A stretch of 33,940 nt of DNA from contig JAUSKC010000023.1 in NCBI GenBank assembly GCA_030647125.1, positions 1-33,940 of the forward strand. Direction: 5' to 3'. The stretch is from Nanobdellota archaeon. GTDB taxonomy: Archaea; Nanobdellota; Nanobdellia; Pacearchaeales; GW2011-AR1. Below are positions 1-9,134 of this stretch, piece by piece (position 1 is the first letter of the stretch; each line of letters begins with the position of its first letter). The notes beneath the pieces are model-generated. The model made no database searches. It worked only from the letters and a program-made list of their open reading frames with translations, and was not told the origin of the DNA. The translations under genes were made by a program, and so were the position numbers.

Positions 1-92
1 CTTGCATAACTTCCAAATATTCCCGCCCTTGTAACATTAAATTCCTTAAGAACCGGAATTATTTTTGACTTCAAAACTTCTAATTTTTCCAT
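1..92 (-). CDS. MNT-type minimal nucleotidyltransferase domain protein, N-terminal part (runs off left edge of window)
   Basis: Reverse complement reads MEKLEVLKSKIIPVLKEFNVTRAGIFGSYA..., with the GxFGSYAR-type nucleotidyltransferase motif; not in the supplied ORF track because it is truncated. Confidence 0.75.
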   Translation of the reverse strand, partial: MEKLEVLKSKIIPVLKEFNVTRAGIFGSYA

Positions 93-150
93 AATTTACA
101 ATAAGCATTTTAATTTTTAAGCTTTTAGAACCAAAGATTTATAAATATTT

Positions 151-1359
151 TTATAATTTATCATCCGGCACCAACGCATAAAAACTATAACCATTCTTAA
201 CTCTGGTAGCAATTTCTTTTACATCTTTTAATTTGACATTCCTTATTTCCTTTTCAAAATTGTAAAACTTTCGCGCATCGCCGTCAATCTCATGATAAAG
301 CAAGTTAATCATTTGTGATTGAGAATCCTCCATTGAAATTAAATAATTCCCTATAATTTGTTCTTTTACTTTCATAACTTCATCCTCTTTCAACTCTTTT
401 GCAACTTTTTCAAACTCTTCCAAAATTAATTTTTTAACAAGTTCAACCTTTTCTGCAGTTGTTCCGACGTAAACAACACAAAAAGAAAAATTAACAGTTA
501 TACTTGCATCTCCTCTTACAGAATATGCCAAATTTCTTTTCTCGCGAATTTCATGGAATAATCTCGAAGACATTCCTCCAGCAATTAAAGTCATCAAAAC
601 TTGCGCTGCATAACTTTTTTTGTCATTAGCTAAAGGGGTATGAAAAGCCAAAACCAAATTTGCTTGATCAATTCCTTCTCGTTTTTCAATTTTAATTTCA
701 TTTTTCATTTTTATTTTATGCTCTTCCATCTTTCCTTTTTCTTTTCCAAAATTTTTCTCGGCAAATTTAATTAACTTATTAAAATCAGCATTGCCAACGA
801 CACATAATATTAAATTATTTGGTTTGTAAACTTGTTTAAATTTTTGTATAATTTCTTCTCTATTTATTAAATTCATGCTTTCTTTAGTTCCTATTAACGG
901 AATTCCAAACGGTCTTTCGTAAAGAAAACTGCTTATTTCGTCAAGAACGTGAATCTGCGGCGTGTCCCTCCTCATTTTAATTTCTTCAAAAATAACTTGC
1001 CTTTCCTTCTTAAGCTCATCCTCTTTAAATAAAGGATTTTTTATCATGTCTGACAAAACATCCAATGCGACATTAATATGCTTCGAAGGCATTTTGCACC
1101 AGTAAGCTGTAACTGTTTCATCTGTAAACCCATTTAACACTCCCCCATTAAGCTCAATTTCTTGTGCAATTTTTCGCGCATCCCTCGTGAGCGTTCCTTT
1201 GTAAAGCATGTGCTCAATAAAATGCGAAATTCCTTTTTCACTTTCTGCTTCATTTATCCCTCCATTGCGAACAGCAAATGCAACACTCACTACTGGAACA
1301 TTCCTTTTTTCAAGCAAAACAACCATTCCATTCTTCAAGACCTTTTTTTTAAAATTCAT
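151..1359 (-). CDS. M16 family zinc peptidase (insulinase/processing-peptidase-like)
   Basis: HFIEHMLYKGT gives the inverted zinc motif HxxEH; typical M16 length and C-terminal half. Confidence 0.9.
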   Translation of the reverse strand: MNFKKKVLKNGMVVLLEKRNVPVVSVAFAVRNGGINEAESEKGISHFIEHMLYKGTLTRDARKIAQEIELNGGVLNGFTDETVTAYWCKMPSKHINVALDVLSDMIKNPLFKEDELKKERQVIFEEIKMRRDTPQIHVLDEISSFLYERPFGIPLIGTKESMNLINREEIIQKFKQVYKPNNLILCVVGNADFNKLIKFAEKNFGKEKGKMEEHKIKMKNEIKIEKREGIDQANLVLAFHTPLANDKKSYAAQVLMTLIAGGMSSRLFHEIREKRNLAYSVRGDASITVNFSFCVVYVGTTAEKVELVKKLILEEFEKVAKELKEDEVMKVKEQIIGNYLISMEDSQSQMINLLYHEIDGDARKFYNFEKEIRNVKLKDVKEIATRVKNGYSFYALVPDDKL

Positions 1360-1730
1360 TACTTGACAAACTCCACATTTTTCATATTTTTAAATTCTTT
1401 ATCCCCCGTTAAAAACTTTATATTATTTTTAGATGCATAAATATATCCAATACAATCAGCATAAGATAAATCCTTTTTTTTGTTATTTTTTCTGAACATC
1501 ATCGCATTTTTAATTATAGAATCTGAAACCTTAACAACAGCTTCTCTGTACTTATTATAAATTTCTTCAGCACCAAATGAATTAAGGTTGTTTAGACAGT
1601 AATAATATATCTCCGATAAATTAAAGATAGTTATTGTTGCAATTTTATCTTTGTATTTTTCGTAAGATGGATTTTGATTTAAAATTTCTATTATTGCATA
1701 AGTATCAAAAAAATAGTTTATTTCTTCCAT
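1359..1730 (-). CDS. PIN-domain protein, probable VapC-type toxin
   Basis: N-terminal FFDTYAIIEIL, internal NLSEIYYY, C-terminal SYADCIGYIYA...FLTGDKEF pattern; overlaps upstream AbrB-like gene. Confidence 0.8.
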   Translation of the reverse strand: MEEINYFFDTYAIIEILNQNPSYEKYKDKIATITIFNLSEIYYYCLNNLNSFGAEEIYNKYREAVVKVSDSIIKNAMMFRKNNKKKDLSYADCIGYIYASKNNIKFLTGDKEFKNMKNVEFVK

Positions 1731-1972
1731 CTTTTCTCTCTTTCCACATCAGAAGGACTCAACCACCCTTTTCTTAATTCATCTTTTATTTCTTGCGCAG
1801 TTTTTTTAAATTTTCCTTTCCCAAACCCCCAAAGAACCCCTGCTTTAGGTCTTTGTTTAACTTCAATAGTTATTTCATCGTTCTCTTTTATTCCTCTTTC
1901 AGCTACAACAGGTTTAGGTAAAATAAAACCTATCGAGCTTCCCCACTTCTTTGCTTTAACATTAATTTCCAT
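1718..1972 (-). CDS. AbrB/SpoVT/MazE-like swapped-hairpin protein, probable VapB-type antitoxin
   Basis: VKAKKWGSSIGFILPKPVVAERGIKENDEITIEV; reading frame overlaps the PIN gene by 13 nt. Confidence 0.8.
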   Translation of the reverse strand: MEINVKAKKWGSSIGFILPKPVVAERGIKENDEITIEVKQRPKAGVLWGFGKGKFKKTAQEIKDELRKGWLSPSDVEREKRWKK

Positions 1973-2026
1973 AAATTAGTTATATTTTAGTTATATTTAA
2001 ATATTTCTATTATTTCCTTTTAAACA

Positions 2027-2064
2027 TCAGCTTTTTTCAATAATTAGATATCGTTCTCCGACAA
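2027..2064 (-). pseudogene. Relic of a second copy of the methyltransferase 3' end
   Basis: Minus strand encodes ...VGERYLIIEKS*, nearly the same as the intact gene's ...GGERYLIVEKS*, but preceded by an in-frame stop and no further homology. Confidence 0.6.
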
Positions 2065-2096
2065 AAATCATTTAGGATTTTTAGACCTGAAAGATA

Positions 2097-2981
2097 TCAA
2101 CTTTTTTCAACAATAAGATATCTTTCCCCACCAAGATTAAAGTCATCCTTAAATTGCCATCCCGACTCTTTAATAAAATCAATGAGCCAATTCCTATTGA
2201 CATAAAACTTTTTTCTCTTAAACCATGATTCAGTCGCAAATGAAATAACAACTCTATCAACAAGTAGTATAATTTCTTTCAAGAACGACTTTGTATAATC
2301 TCGCTCGACTTTTTCAAGGGCATCTACAACTTTAAGCATGAACACTACCCTAGGTTGCTTCATTTTCAAAATCAATTTCTTAACTTTATCAAGTTCAAAC
2401 AAACTAGCATGAACTGCTTCAGCCTCTTTTACTTTGTTAGAACTAAAATAATTATTCATCAAATCCACAAGTTGCCCAACCGCTTCAATTCCTAAATAAT
2501 TAACTTTTCTTTCAGAATTTTTATCACCTCTTTTTTTAATTTTGCTGCTGATTTCAATTTCCGATTTTTTATTCAAACTCGTCTGGGTGGAAGGTAGGGG
2601 GTTGGTGGGTGGGACATTAGTAAGATAACTATAACTAAATCCATTAACTCCCGCCCCCAAATCAATAATTGAAAACTTATCAGGAAGATTCTTCAGCAAA
2701 CGTGAATAAACCTCCTCATAAAAATTAAACCTTTCCCTAGTAGATAAGTGCTTCTTCAAGATATCATCGGCCTCTTTATCAGTCCACTTGAATAATTTCT
2801 TTCCAGAAAACCCCGAATAATTTACCCTTAAGAAATTCCTCACTTCTTTTATTATATCTTCTTCATCTTTATATTTTGAAGAAAATTTATCATAAATTTT
2901 TTCAACATCGCTTCTAACCAAACCAGAATAATTTGTTTTTTCCATTATTTTATCTATAATTTCATTTTTTTCCATAATCAC
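2097..2981 (-). CDS. FmrO/ArmA/Rmt-like 16S rRNA methyltransferase (SAM-dependent, class I)
   Basis: HLSTRERFNFYEEVY followed by FSIIDLGAGVNGFSYSYL (motif I), FMLKVVDALEKVERDY, VVISFATESWF, C-terminal GGERYLIVEKS; this order resembles the Arm/Rmt family as remembered. Confidence 0.7.
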   Translation of the reverse strand: MIMEKNEIIDKIMEKTNYSGLVRSDVEKIYDKFSSKYKDEEDIIKEVRNFLRVNYSGFSGKKLFKWTDKEADDILKKHLSTRERFNFYEEVYSRLLKNLPDKFSIIDLGAGVNGFSYSYLTNVPPTNPLPSTQTSLNKKSEIEISSKIKKRGDKNSERKVNYLGIEAVGQLVDLMNNYFSSNKVKEAEAVHASLFELDKVKKLILKMKQPRVVFMLKVVDALEKVERDYTKSFLKEIILLVDRVVISFATESWFKRKKFYVNRNWLIDFIKESGWQFKDDFNLGGERYLIVEKS

Positions 2982-3026
2982 AAAAAAGATAATTTATTTA
3001 AATAACTTCTTCTATGACTTATTAGT

Positions 3027-3035
3027 AAAGGAGGT
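3027..3035 (+). promoter_or_regulatory. Strong Shine-Dalgarno sequence for the 60-aa membrane protein
   Basis: AAAGGAGGT 4 nt before ATG at 3040. Confidence 0.7.
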
Positions 3036-3039
3036 TAAA

Positions 3040-3222
3040 ATGGCAAAACTAACAGCTTGGTTAGTAACTCTTATTGGAATAGCTTTACTGCTACCATTAG
3101 TTGGAGTAACACAACTAGGCACACCAACACAAGGAATACTTGCATGGGTAATTGCTTTATCAGCTATAGTGATAGGGCTAGGTAAACTTGTAAGAAATTA
3201 CTCAAACAAACGAAGACGATAA
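3040..3222 (+). CDS. Small two-TM membrane protein (60 aa)
   Basis: Two hydrophobic segments, strong SD, basic C-terminus NKRRR. Confidence 0.75.
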   Translation: MAKLTAWLVTLIGIALLLPLVGVTQLGTPTQGILAWVIALSAIVIGLGKLVRNYSNKRRR

Positions 3223-3250
3223 AACTAAATTTATTTTTTAATTTACAATT

Positions 3251-3781
3251 TTATCTGCTAACAAATTTGTTTCCTTTAATGAAAAATCTATAATTTCCAT
3301 CTAAATCTTTCACAACCCCAATTCTTTTTCCATTTTCAATTTCTACATTACCCTTATACTCTTCAATCCACAAATCTTTTAATAAAAAAATATCCTTCCC
3401 TGCAAATTCTTCTTTCTCAATTTTTAAGCATTCTGTTAAAAGTCCTGGACCAGAACAACGCCCTTCAAAATTCAATGGTTCAAGCGCACGAATCAAGACC
3501 GCCTGCGGTTCGCCTTCAATCCCTGTAACAAAATTAAGCATTTTATATTTATGAACATTCTTAATTAAAATAGTTCCTCCTTCACACCACATTGCTTCAT
3601 TGTCTTTTCTTTTACCAAAACGAGCCCAAGACGCAGGGTCTTCCGTCCCAAAATATGCTTCCGTCTCTACGATTTTCGCTCTTAAAACTTTTTTGTTAAT
3701 CTTCCTTACCAAAATCTTACCAAGCAATTCTTTTGCAACTAACTCTACAGGCCTTCTAAAAAATTCTTTTCGCAATTCCAT
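3251..3781 (-). CDS. mpg: DNA-3-methyladenine glycosylase, AAG/MPG family
   Basis: FFRRPVELVAKELLGKILVRK...IVETEAYFG.EDPASWA...VLIRALEPL...CSGPGLLTECLKI. Confidence 0.9.
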   Translation of the reverse strand: MELRKEFFRRPVELVAKELLGKILVRKINKKVLRAKIVETEAYFGTEDPASWARFGKRKDNEAMWCEGGTILIKNVHKYKMLNFVTGIEGEPQAVLIRALEPLNFEGRCSGPGLLTECLKIEKEEFAGKDIFLLKDLWIEEYKGNVEIENGKRIGVVKDLDGNYRFFIKGNKFVSR

Positions 3782-3823
3782 AGTATTTTTAAGTTCAATT
3801 GATTTTTATTAATTGCTATAAAA

Positions 3824-4744
3824 ATGACGCTTAACGCAACACCAGAATACAAAAAAGCGAACGAAAAATACCTCGCTGCTAAAACAGATGAAGAACGTCT
3901 CGTCTATTTAGATGAAATGATACGTCTTTGTCCAAAACATAAGTCATCAGAAAATATGCTTGCAAATCTCAAGACGCGTTACAGAAAACTGCAAGAAAAA
4001 ATATTAAAAGTGAAAAAAATGGCCAAGGCCTATTCAAAGGCAGGAATAAAAAAAGAAGAAATGCAATGTGTTATTATAGGATTCACAAATTCTGGAAAGT
4101 CCTCGCTGTTAAATGAACTAACTAATGTCAACACAAAAGCTGCAGAAAGTAGTTTTGCAAAATTTACAACAAAAAAACCAATTATTGGAATGATGCCATA
4201 CTCCGGAACTCAAGTGCAGATAATAGAAAATCCTGCGCCAGATTCCGAAGATTATGATAAAGGTCTGACAAACAGCGCAGACACAATTTTATTATTAATT
4301 AACTCTTTAGATGAGATAAATAAATTAAAATCTTACATCGAAAAAGCGTCAGGTAAAAAAATAATTATTTATAATAAATCCGACTTGCTCAACACGAATG
4401 AAAAAAGAAAACTAGAAGCCACATTGAAAAGCAAGAAATATAATTTTGTAATTATTTCGTCAAAAACCCATGAAGGCCTTAATGAACTAAAAGATAAAAT
4501 CTTCTCCTCATTTTCCAAAATCCGTGTCTTTACAAAGGAGCCGGGGAAATTACGCTCAGAAAAACCTATAATTCTACAGCAGGACTCAACTGTCTATAAC
4601 GTCGCTGAAAAAATCTTCCACGGCTTTTCTAAACAAGTTAAAGAGGCATTTGTAACTGGGCCATCAAGCAAATTCCCATATCAGAAAGTCGGCCTAAAAC
4701 ATAATTTAAAAGATCTTGATACTATTGAATTCAGAACAAAATAA
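3824..4744 (+). CDS. OBG/DRG-type GTPase with C-terminal TGS domain
   Basis: Walker A GFTNSGKSSLLNELT, NKSD, C-terminal TGS-like VYNVAEKIFHGFSKQVKEAFVTGPSSKFPYQKVGLKHNLKDLDTIEF. Confidence 0.9.
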   Translation: MTLNATPEYKKANEKYLAAKTDEERLVYLDEMIRLCPKHKSSENMLANLKTRYRKLQEKILKVKKMAKAYSKAGIKKEEMQCVIIGFTNSGKSSLLNELTNVNTKAAESSFAKFTTKKPIIGMMPYSGTQVQIIENPAPDSEDYDKGLTNSADTILLLINSLDEINKLKSYIEKASGKKIIIYNKSDLLNTNEKRKLEATLKSKKYNFVIISSKTHEGLNELKDKIFSSFSKIRVFTKEPGKLRSEKPIILQQDSTVYNVAEKIFHGFSKQVKEAFVTGPSSKFPYQKVGLKHNLKDLDTIEFRTK

Positions 4745-5056
4745 TCATATTGATTTATACCTCGGTTCTCTTATTATATTGCCCTTCTTATCTATAACTA
4801 AATGTACAATTTGGTCATTAAAAATACTAACTAAAACCCAATCACCATCACTATCTTCACTTATATCTATTTCAGAACTTCTATCCGATTTAAAGGCAAT
4901 CCATAACCCCTCATTGTGTTTGTCAGCATAATTCATAGCAAATTCTTTAGCATCATCTTCAGTTTGTAAGTTAATATTTGGTCTAGGCGCTTTGAAAATA
5001 AAAATTCCCCCAACTAAAAACAAAATAATTACAATCCCTATTAATCGATCATCCAT
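4745..5056 (-). CDS. Hypothetical membrane-anchored small protein
   Basis: N-terminal TM segment (IGIVIILFLVGGIFIF) followed by soluble domain. Confidence 0.6.
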   Translation of the reverse strand: MDDRLIGIVIILFLVGGIFIFKAPRPNINLQTEDDAKEFAMNYADKHNEGLWIAFKSDRSSEIDISEDSDGDWVLVSIFNDQIVHLVIDKKGNIIREPRYKSI

Positions 5057-5152
5057 AATAAATAAAAAAAGATATTATTTATAAAATATTCTATAACTTC
5101 AAATGAATTAGAACTGAAATAAATTTATAAAACACAATTTACTTTAAAATAT

Positions 5153-5644
5153 ATGAAAAAAGAGGAAGTAGAGAAAAATCAAGTCAAAGCACAGATACAT
5201 ACAAACATAAGTATAACCCTCATCTTTATCACATGTACAATTTTTGCGTTTGTGATAACAGTTAATAATGATATCTTAAAAGATGATTATGTATTGGCAT
5301 TGCAATTAACTTTAGCTTTACCATTTTTAATGTCTTCATCTTTAGCAAAATCAAAAATAGCAGAAGCAGCTAATTACATAAAAAGTTTAGATAATTTTGG
5401 TTATTTATGTTATATAATAGGTTACACTTTTTTTGTTAATACTATAGGTCTTTTACTGGCAACTTTTGTTTCTGTCAAAGTAAGTATGATTTTCTTTGGG
5501 GCAAATATTGTTATGGCCTTGCTTTATTCTGTAGTTATTACAACATATAACAAGAAGCAAGTATTTTCAAGGCTACTCAAAGATGGTTTGTTTATATTAT
5601 TAATAGTTCTAGGAGGCATACTGCCTGCTTTAGGATATTATTAA
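5153..5644 (+). CDS. Hypothetical multi-pass membrane protein
   Basis: Four or so hydrophobic helices; tail-to-tail with tyrS. Confidence 0.65.
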   Translation: MKKEEVEKNQVKAQIHTNISITLIFITCTIFAFVITVNNDILKDDYVLALQLTLALPFLMSSSLAKSKIAEAANYIKSLDNFGYLCYIIGYTFFVNTIGLLLATFVSVKVSMIFFGANIVMALLYSVVITTYNKKQVFSRLLKDGLFILLIVLGGILPALGYY

Positions 5645-6693
5645 TTATAGGCCTCTTTATGCAGTTTTTTCAACTTCTCATTGCTTTGAAAATTTCTCAA
5701 CAAGACATTTATTTCTTTGGCAAGGGAATTTTTCAAATCCAAAGGATGAAGCTTTTTGGAAACAAAATCCTTTTCAACATCATTGTAATTTTTATAAACT
5801 AAATCCCCTCCAAACTTTGCTGAACGTTCAACTACAAAACTTTCTTTTTTATCTTCTTTCAATACAAAAATCAAATATTTTAACAAAGCCATTAATCCAT
5901 TATTAGAATTTCCTGCAACACATTCAGCCCCGTTAATTTTTCGTTTTACACTTTCCTCATCGTTTAAAGTATCAATCTTTGTCTTCTCATCACTTGAGCT
6001 CATTTTTTCACCAACAAGCCCCCTTATCATAGGAGTCATTAATTCAATTCTTTCTTTATATCCTATTTTAGGCAGGTTTTCATGTGCATAAACCATTATT
6101 TTCCTTTGATCAACCCCTGCAAATTGTATATCAACTTTTAAGTATTCCTCGTCAAGCGCTTGCATCAGAGGGTAAATCAAACCCGAAAGTTTTGCGCTTT
6201 CACTATCCATATTTTTCACAACCTCAGATGCTGATTTCCTCGCGTCATGAATGCTAGTTAAAGTGCTCAGTTTTAACAAATCATTAAAATAATTTTTATT
6301 CAATTGAACTTCAGAACCTTTAACAAATTCCAATTTTTTAACATCAACATCAATTGTTTTCAAAATTGTTAATATGATTTCTTTGTAATATTCATATCTT
6401 TTATTTAAAATTTCCCAAGGAACTCCATCGAGAGCTGCATGTAAATCTGCTAAAAGAATTTTAACTTTTAAACCCGCCCGTAAAAAATCAGCAACTTTCA
6501 ACATCGGGAAAAAATAAGCAATAGACACACTTCCAGTTGGCATAGTCCCCCAATAAACACTAATCTGTTTTCCAGAACGCAATAATTTTTTAAGTTCATC
6601 TTCTCCAATTACTTCTTGCAAGTTTCGTGTAATCAATTCATATCGTTCTTCAATACTCATACTCTTAACCATAATAAAATTTAGAAAGCACAA
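5641..6693 (-). CDS. tyrS: Tyrosyl-tRNA synthetase (archaeal type)
   Basis: VYWGTMPTGSVSIAYFFPMLKVADFLRAG, LADLHAALD, KMSSSDEKTKID (KMSKS-like); actual start probably internal (MVKSMSIEERYEL or MSIEERYEL). Confidence 0.93.
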   Translation of the reverse strand: MCFLNFIMVKSMSIEERYELITRNLQEVIGEDELKKLLRSGKQISVYWGTMPTGSVSIAYFFPMLKVADFLRAGLKVKILLADLHAALDGVPWEILNKRYEYYKEIILTILKTIDVDVKKLEFVKGSEVQLNKNYFNDLLKLSTLTSIHDARKSASEVVKNMDSESAKLSGLIYPLMQALDEEYLKVDIQFAGVDQRKIMVYAHENLPKIGYKERIELMTPMIRGLVGEKMSSSDEKTKIDTLNDEESVKRKINGAECVAGNSNNGLMALLKYLIFVLKEDKKESFVVERSAKFGGDLVYKNYNDVEKDFVSKKLHPLDLKNSLAKEINVLLRNFQSNEKLKKLHKEAYN

Positions 6694-6713
6694 TTATTAA
6701 ATCTTATTATACA

Positions 6714-7922
6714 ATGTTACTCCAGATTACATTATTCTTTATTCTAGGAACAATTGCAGGGATATTAACAGGCCTCTCTCCAGGAATTCATATAAATATT
6801 GTTGGTGCAGCGCTTGTTTCTCTTTCCGCCGCGGTCTTTTCATCAATCCTTCCACTATATCTGGTTGTTTTTATCGTCGCTATGTCTATTACCCATAGCT
6901 TCGTTGATTTTATTCCTTCAATATTTCTAGGGGCGCCCAATGAAGATACTGCACTTTCAGTTTTGCCCGGTCATGAACTTCTGAATGAGGGAAAGGGTTA
7001 CGAGGCAGTCATGCTTTCAAACTATGGATGCCTAATTGCAATATTTCTTTTAATTTTCCTATCTATCCCCTTAAGTTTCATAATTCCCATCACATATCCT
7101 TATCTCACAAAAGCCATGGCATTTATTTTAATTATATTTTCCATAAATCTCATATTTATTGAAAAAAATAAATTCTCTGCGCTTTTAGTTTTTATATTGA
7201 CAGGAATTTTGGGCTTCATCATCCTAAATTTAAATGAAAGTTTATTGGCGCAACCACTTCTCCCATTATTATCAGGGCTTTTCGGAAGTTCCTCCTTACT
7301 TTTAAGCATAAAACAAAAAACAAAAATCCCTCAACAAGAAATAAATAATAAATTTAAAATTCCATTAAAAGCCCCTCTTCTTGGTTCAATTATAGCATCG
7401 CCGTTGTGTGGTTTTCTTCCTGGTTTGGGTTCCGGCCAGGCCGCAATTCTTGGGAATCAAATTGCAAAGACAGATAAGAGGGGCTTTATTGTATTGATAG
7501 GAATAACAAATACTTTAGTCATGGGGTTTTCATTTATTTCTTTATATTTAATTCAAAAAGCCCGTACCGGTTCAGCTGTTTCAATACAACAATTAATTGG
7601 AACAATTTCTTATAAAATGTTAATGCTAATATTAATTATCTGTTTATTTTCAGGGATAATTTCTTTTTTCATAACGAAATTTCTTGCAGAAATCTTCGCA
7701 GGAAAAATAGACAAAATAAATTATTCAATTCTTTCCATATTCGTCCTCATAATCATTTTTATTGTAGTATTTATCTTTTCAGGATTTTTTGGATTAATTA
7801 TTTTAATTTTGTCAACATTGACAGGAATTTATTGCATCTCTCTAGGAGTCAAACGAACAAATATGATGGGTTGCTTGCTAATTCCAACAATTTTATATTA
7901 TTTAGGGCAACAAATATTTTAA
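6714..7922 (+). CDS. TctA/DUF112-like integral membrane permease
   Basis: GILTGLSPGIHINIVGAALV, SITHSFVDFIPSIFLGAPNEDTALSVLPGHELLNEGKGYEAV and a second PLCGFLPGLGSGQAAILG repeat; many TM helices. Confidence 0.8.
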   Translation: MLLQITLFFILGTIAGILTGLSPGIHINIVGAALVSLSAAVFSSILPLYLVVFIVAMSITHSFVDFIPSIFLGAPNEDTALSVLPGHELLNEGKGYEAVMLSNYGCLIAIFLLIFLSIPLSFIIPITYPYLTKAMAFILIIFSINLIFIEKNKFSALLVFILTGILGFIILNLNESLLAQPLLPLLSGLFGSSSLLLSIKQKTKIPQQEINNKFKIPLKAPLLGSIIASPLCGFLPGLGSGQAAILGNQIAKTDKRGFIVLIGITNTLVMGFSFISLYLIQKARTGSAVSIQQLIGTISYKMLMLILIICLFSGIISFFITKFLAEIFAGKIDKINYSILSIFVLIIIFIVVFIFSGFFGLIILILSTLTGIYCISLGVKRTNMMGCLLIPTILYYLGQQIF

Positions 7923-7930
7923 ATTAAAAT

Positions 7931-8230
7931 CTAAATCGCTTCAACTTCCTCATCCAAATTAAGAATCAAATTATCACTTTCATCTAAAACTTGTGCAACT
8001 ACTTTTTTGTAATTCTTTTCTTTATCATAAAATTTAAGCGCCTTGCTGGCAGCTGCAACAACCAAAACCCCAAACAATTTATTTTTAGTCCTAATTGATT
8101 TCATAACTTCTGGAATTATTTCTTCATAATCATAATTTTTATGTTCAATTTTAAGGTCAAGCGCTTTTGTCGCAGACTGCGCAATAAGCAGTTTCATCTC
8201 ACTTTTCTCTCCAACAGAATAATTTACCAT
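7931..8230 (-). CDS. Hypothetical protein (99 aa)
   Basis: Intact ORF in expected gene spacing; no family recognised. Confidence 0.6.
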   Translation of the reverse strand: MVNYSVGEKSEMKLLIAQSATKALDLKIEHKNYDYEEIIPEVMKSIRTKNKLFGVLVVAAASKALKFYDKEKNYKKVVAQVLDESDNLILNLDEEVEAI

Positions 8231-8335
8231 AAAAAATGAATACTCATTCCTTTTTTAAAAATATATTACTACTTAAAGAAGTTAAATTCCAAAGCACGCG
8301 AGCCGTGTTCAACTTTTCTGCAGGCGAGCAAAACC

Positions 8336-9028
8336 TTACTCACTTTCTTTAGGAGCGCATACTCCGAAAGCATGACCGTCCCAGTTGTCGCCCCAGCTGC
8401 TACCAATAACATCCAACCTGCCGACGAAGTACCAATCCCAACCCCTGTTCAAAGCAGACGATCTTGTTTTTTCTTCGTCAACTGATTCAAAGCTAAAAAG
8501 ATGTGGATTAACTTTATATTTTGATGCTACTTCTGAAATTTTTTGAGCTCCTTCTTCACCATATCTTGCAACAATGTAAGGATTTTTTCCTAATTCTTTT
8601 GGTTTTTGAGTTCCTATTTTATATCCAAACGGAACGAATTTTACTAAAGGATCATTGCTTTGCAATCTCTTTACTAAAGATTGTTTGTCCATATTTAACC
8701 TTCCATTTATAATTTGAGGATTATTTTCTAAGATAACTCCATTATTTAATTCTTCATTCGATTTTGGAAGATAAAGATTTCCAATAAATTCCCAAAGAAA
8801 TGCGTCTTTTAAGAGGTTGATTATTTGCGATTCATATTCTCCTTTTTTATTTTGAAAAGCATCATAAACCAACGAAGCTGTTTCTGAAGAAATCGGTCTT
8901 CCTAGTGTGTCCTTATCAATTGCTTCTGCAACACTTCCGTAATTTCCTCTAAATGCAGGATACTGAAAAGTACGTTCTCCTTCTTGGTGTGGAACTATCA
9001 AACATGTTTTTCCTACTTGTATTTCCAT
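8336..9028 (-). CDS. Hypothetical protein (230 aa)
   Basis: Intact ORF; no family recognised. Confidence 0.65.
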   Translation of the reverse strand: MEIQVGKTCLIVPHQEGERTFQYPAFRGNYGSVAEAIDKDTLGRPISSETASLVYDAFQNKKGEYESQIINLLKDAFLWEFIGNLYLPKSNEELNNGVILENNPQIINGRLNMDKQSLVKRLQSNDPLVKFVPFGYKIGTQKPKELGKNPYIVARYGEEGAQKISEVASKYKVNPHLFSFESVDEEKTRSSALNRGWDWYFVGRLDVIGSSWGDNWDGHAFGVCAPKESE

Positions 9029-9134
9029 AATTTTACTAAGAAATTGTCTATTTATAAATTTTATTACATGTTACTATTATAGAATTAAAACCATTTCCCA
9101 AGCCCTTCCGATTACCTTTAGGTTATCACAAAAT

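Noticed and set aside
1162-1440. 92-aa + strand ORF
   Set aside because: Antisense to the M16 peptidase and PIN genes; no recognisable domain.
2081-2263. 60-aa minus-strand ORF
   Set aside because: Out-of-frame overlap with the methyltransferase C-terminus.
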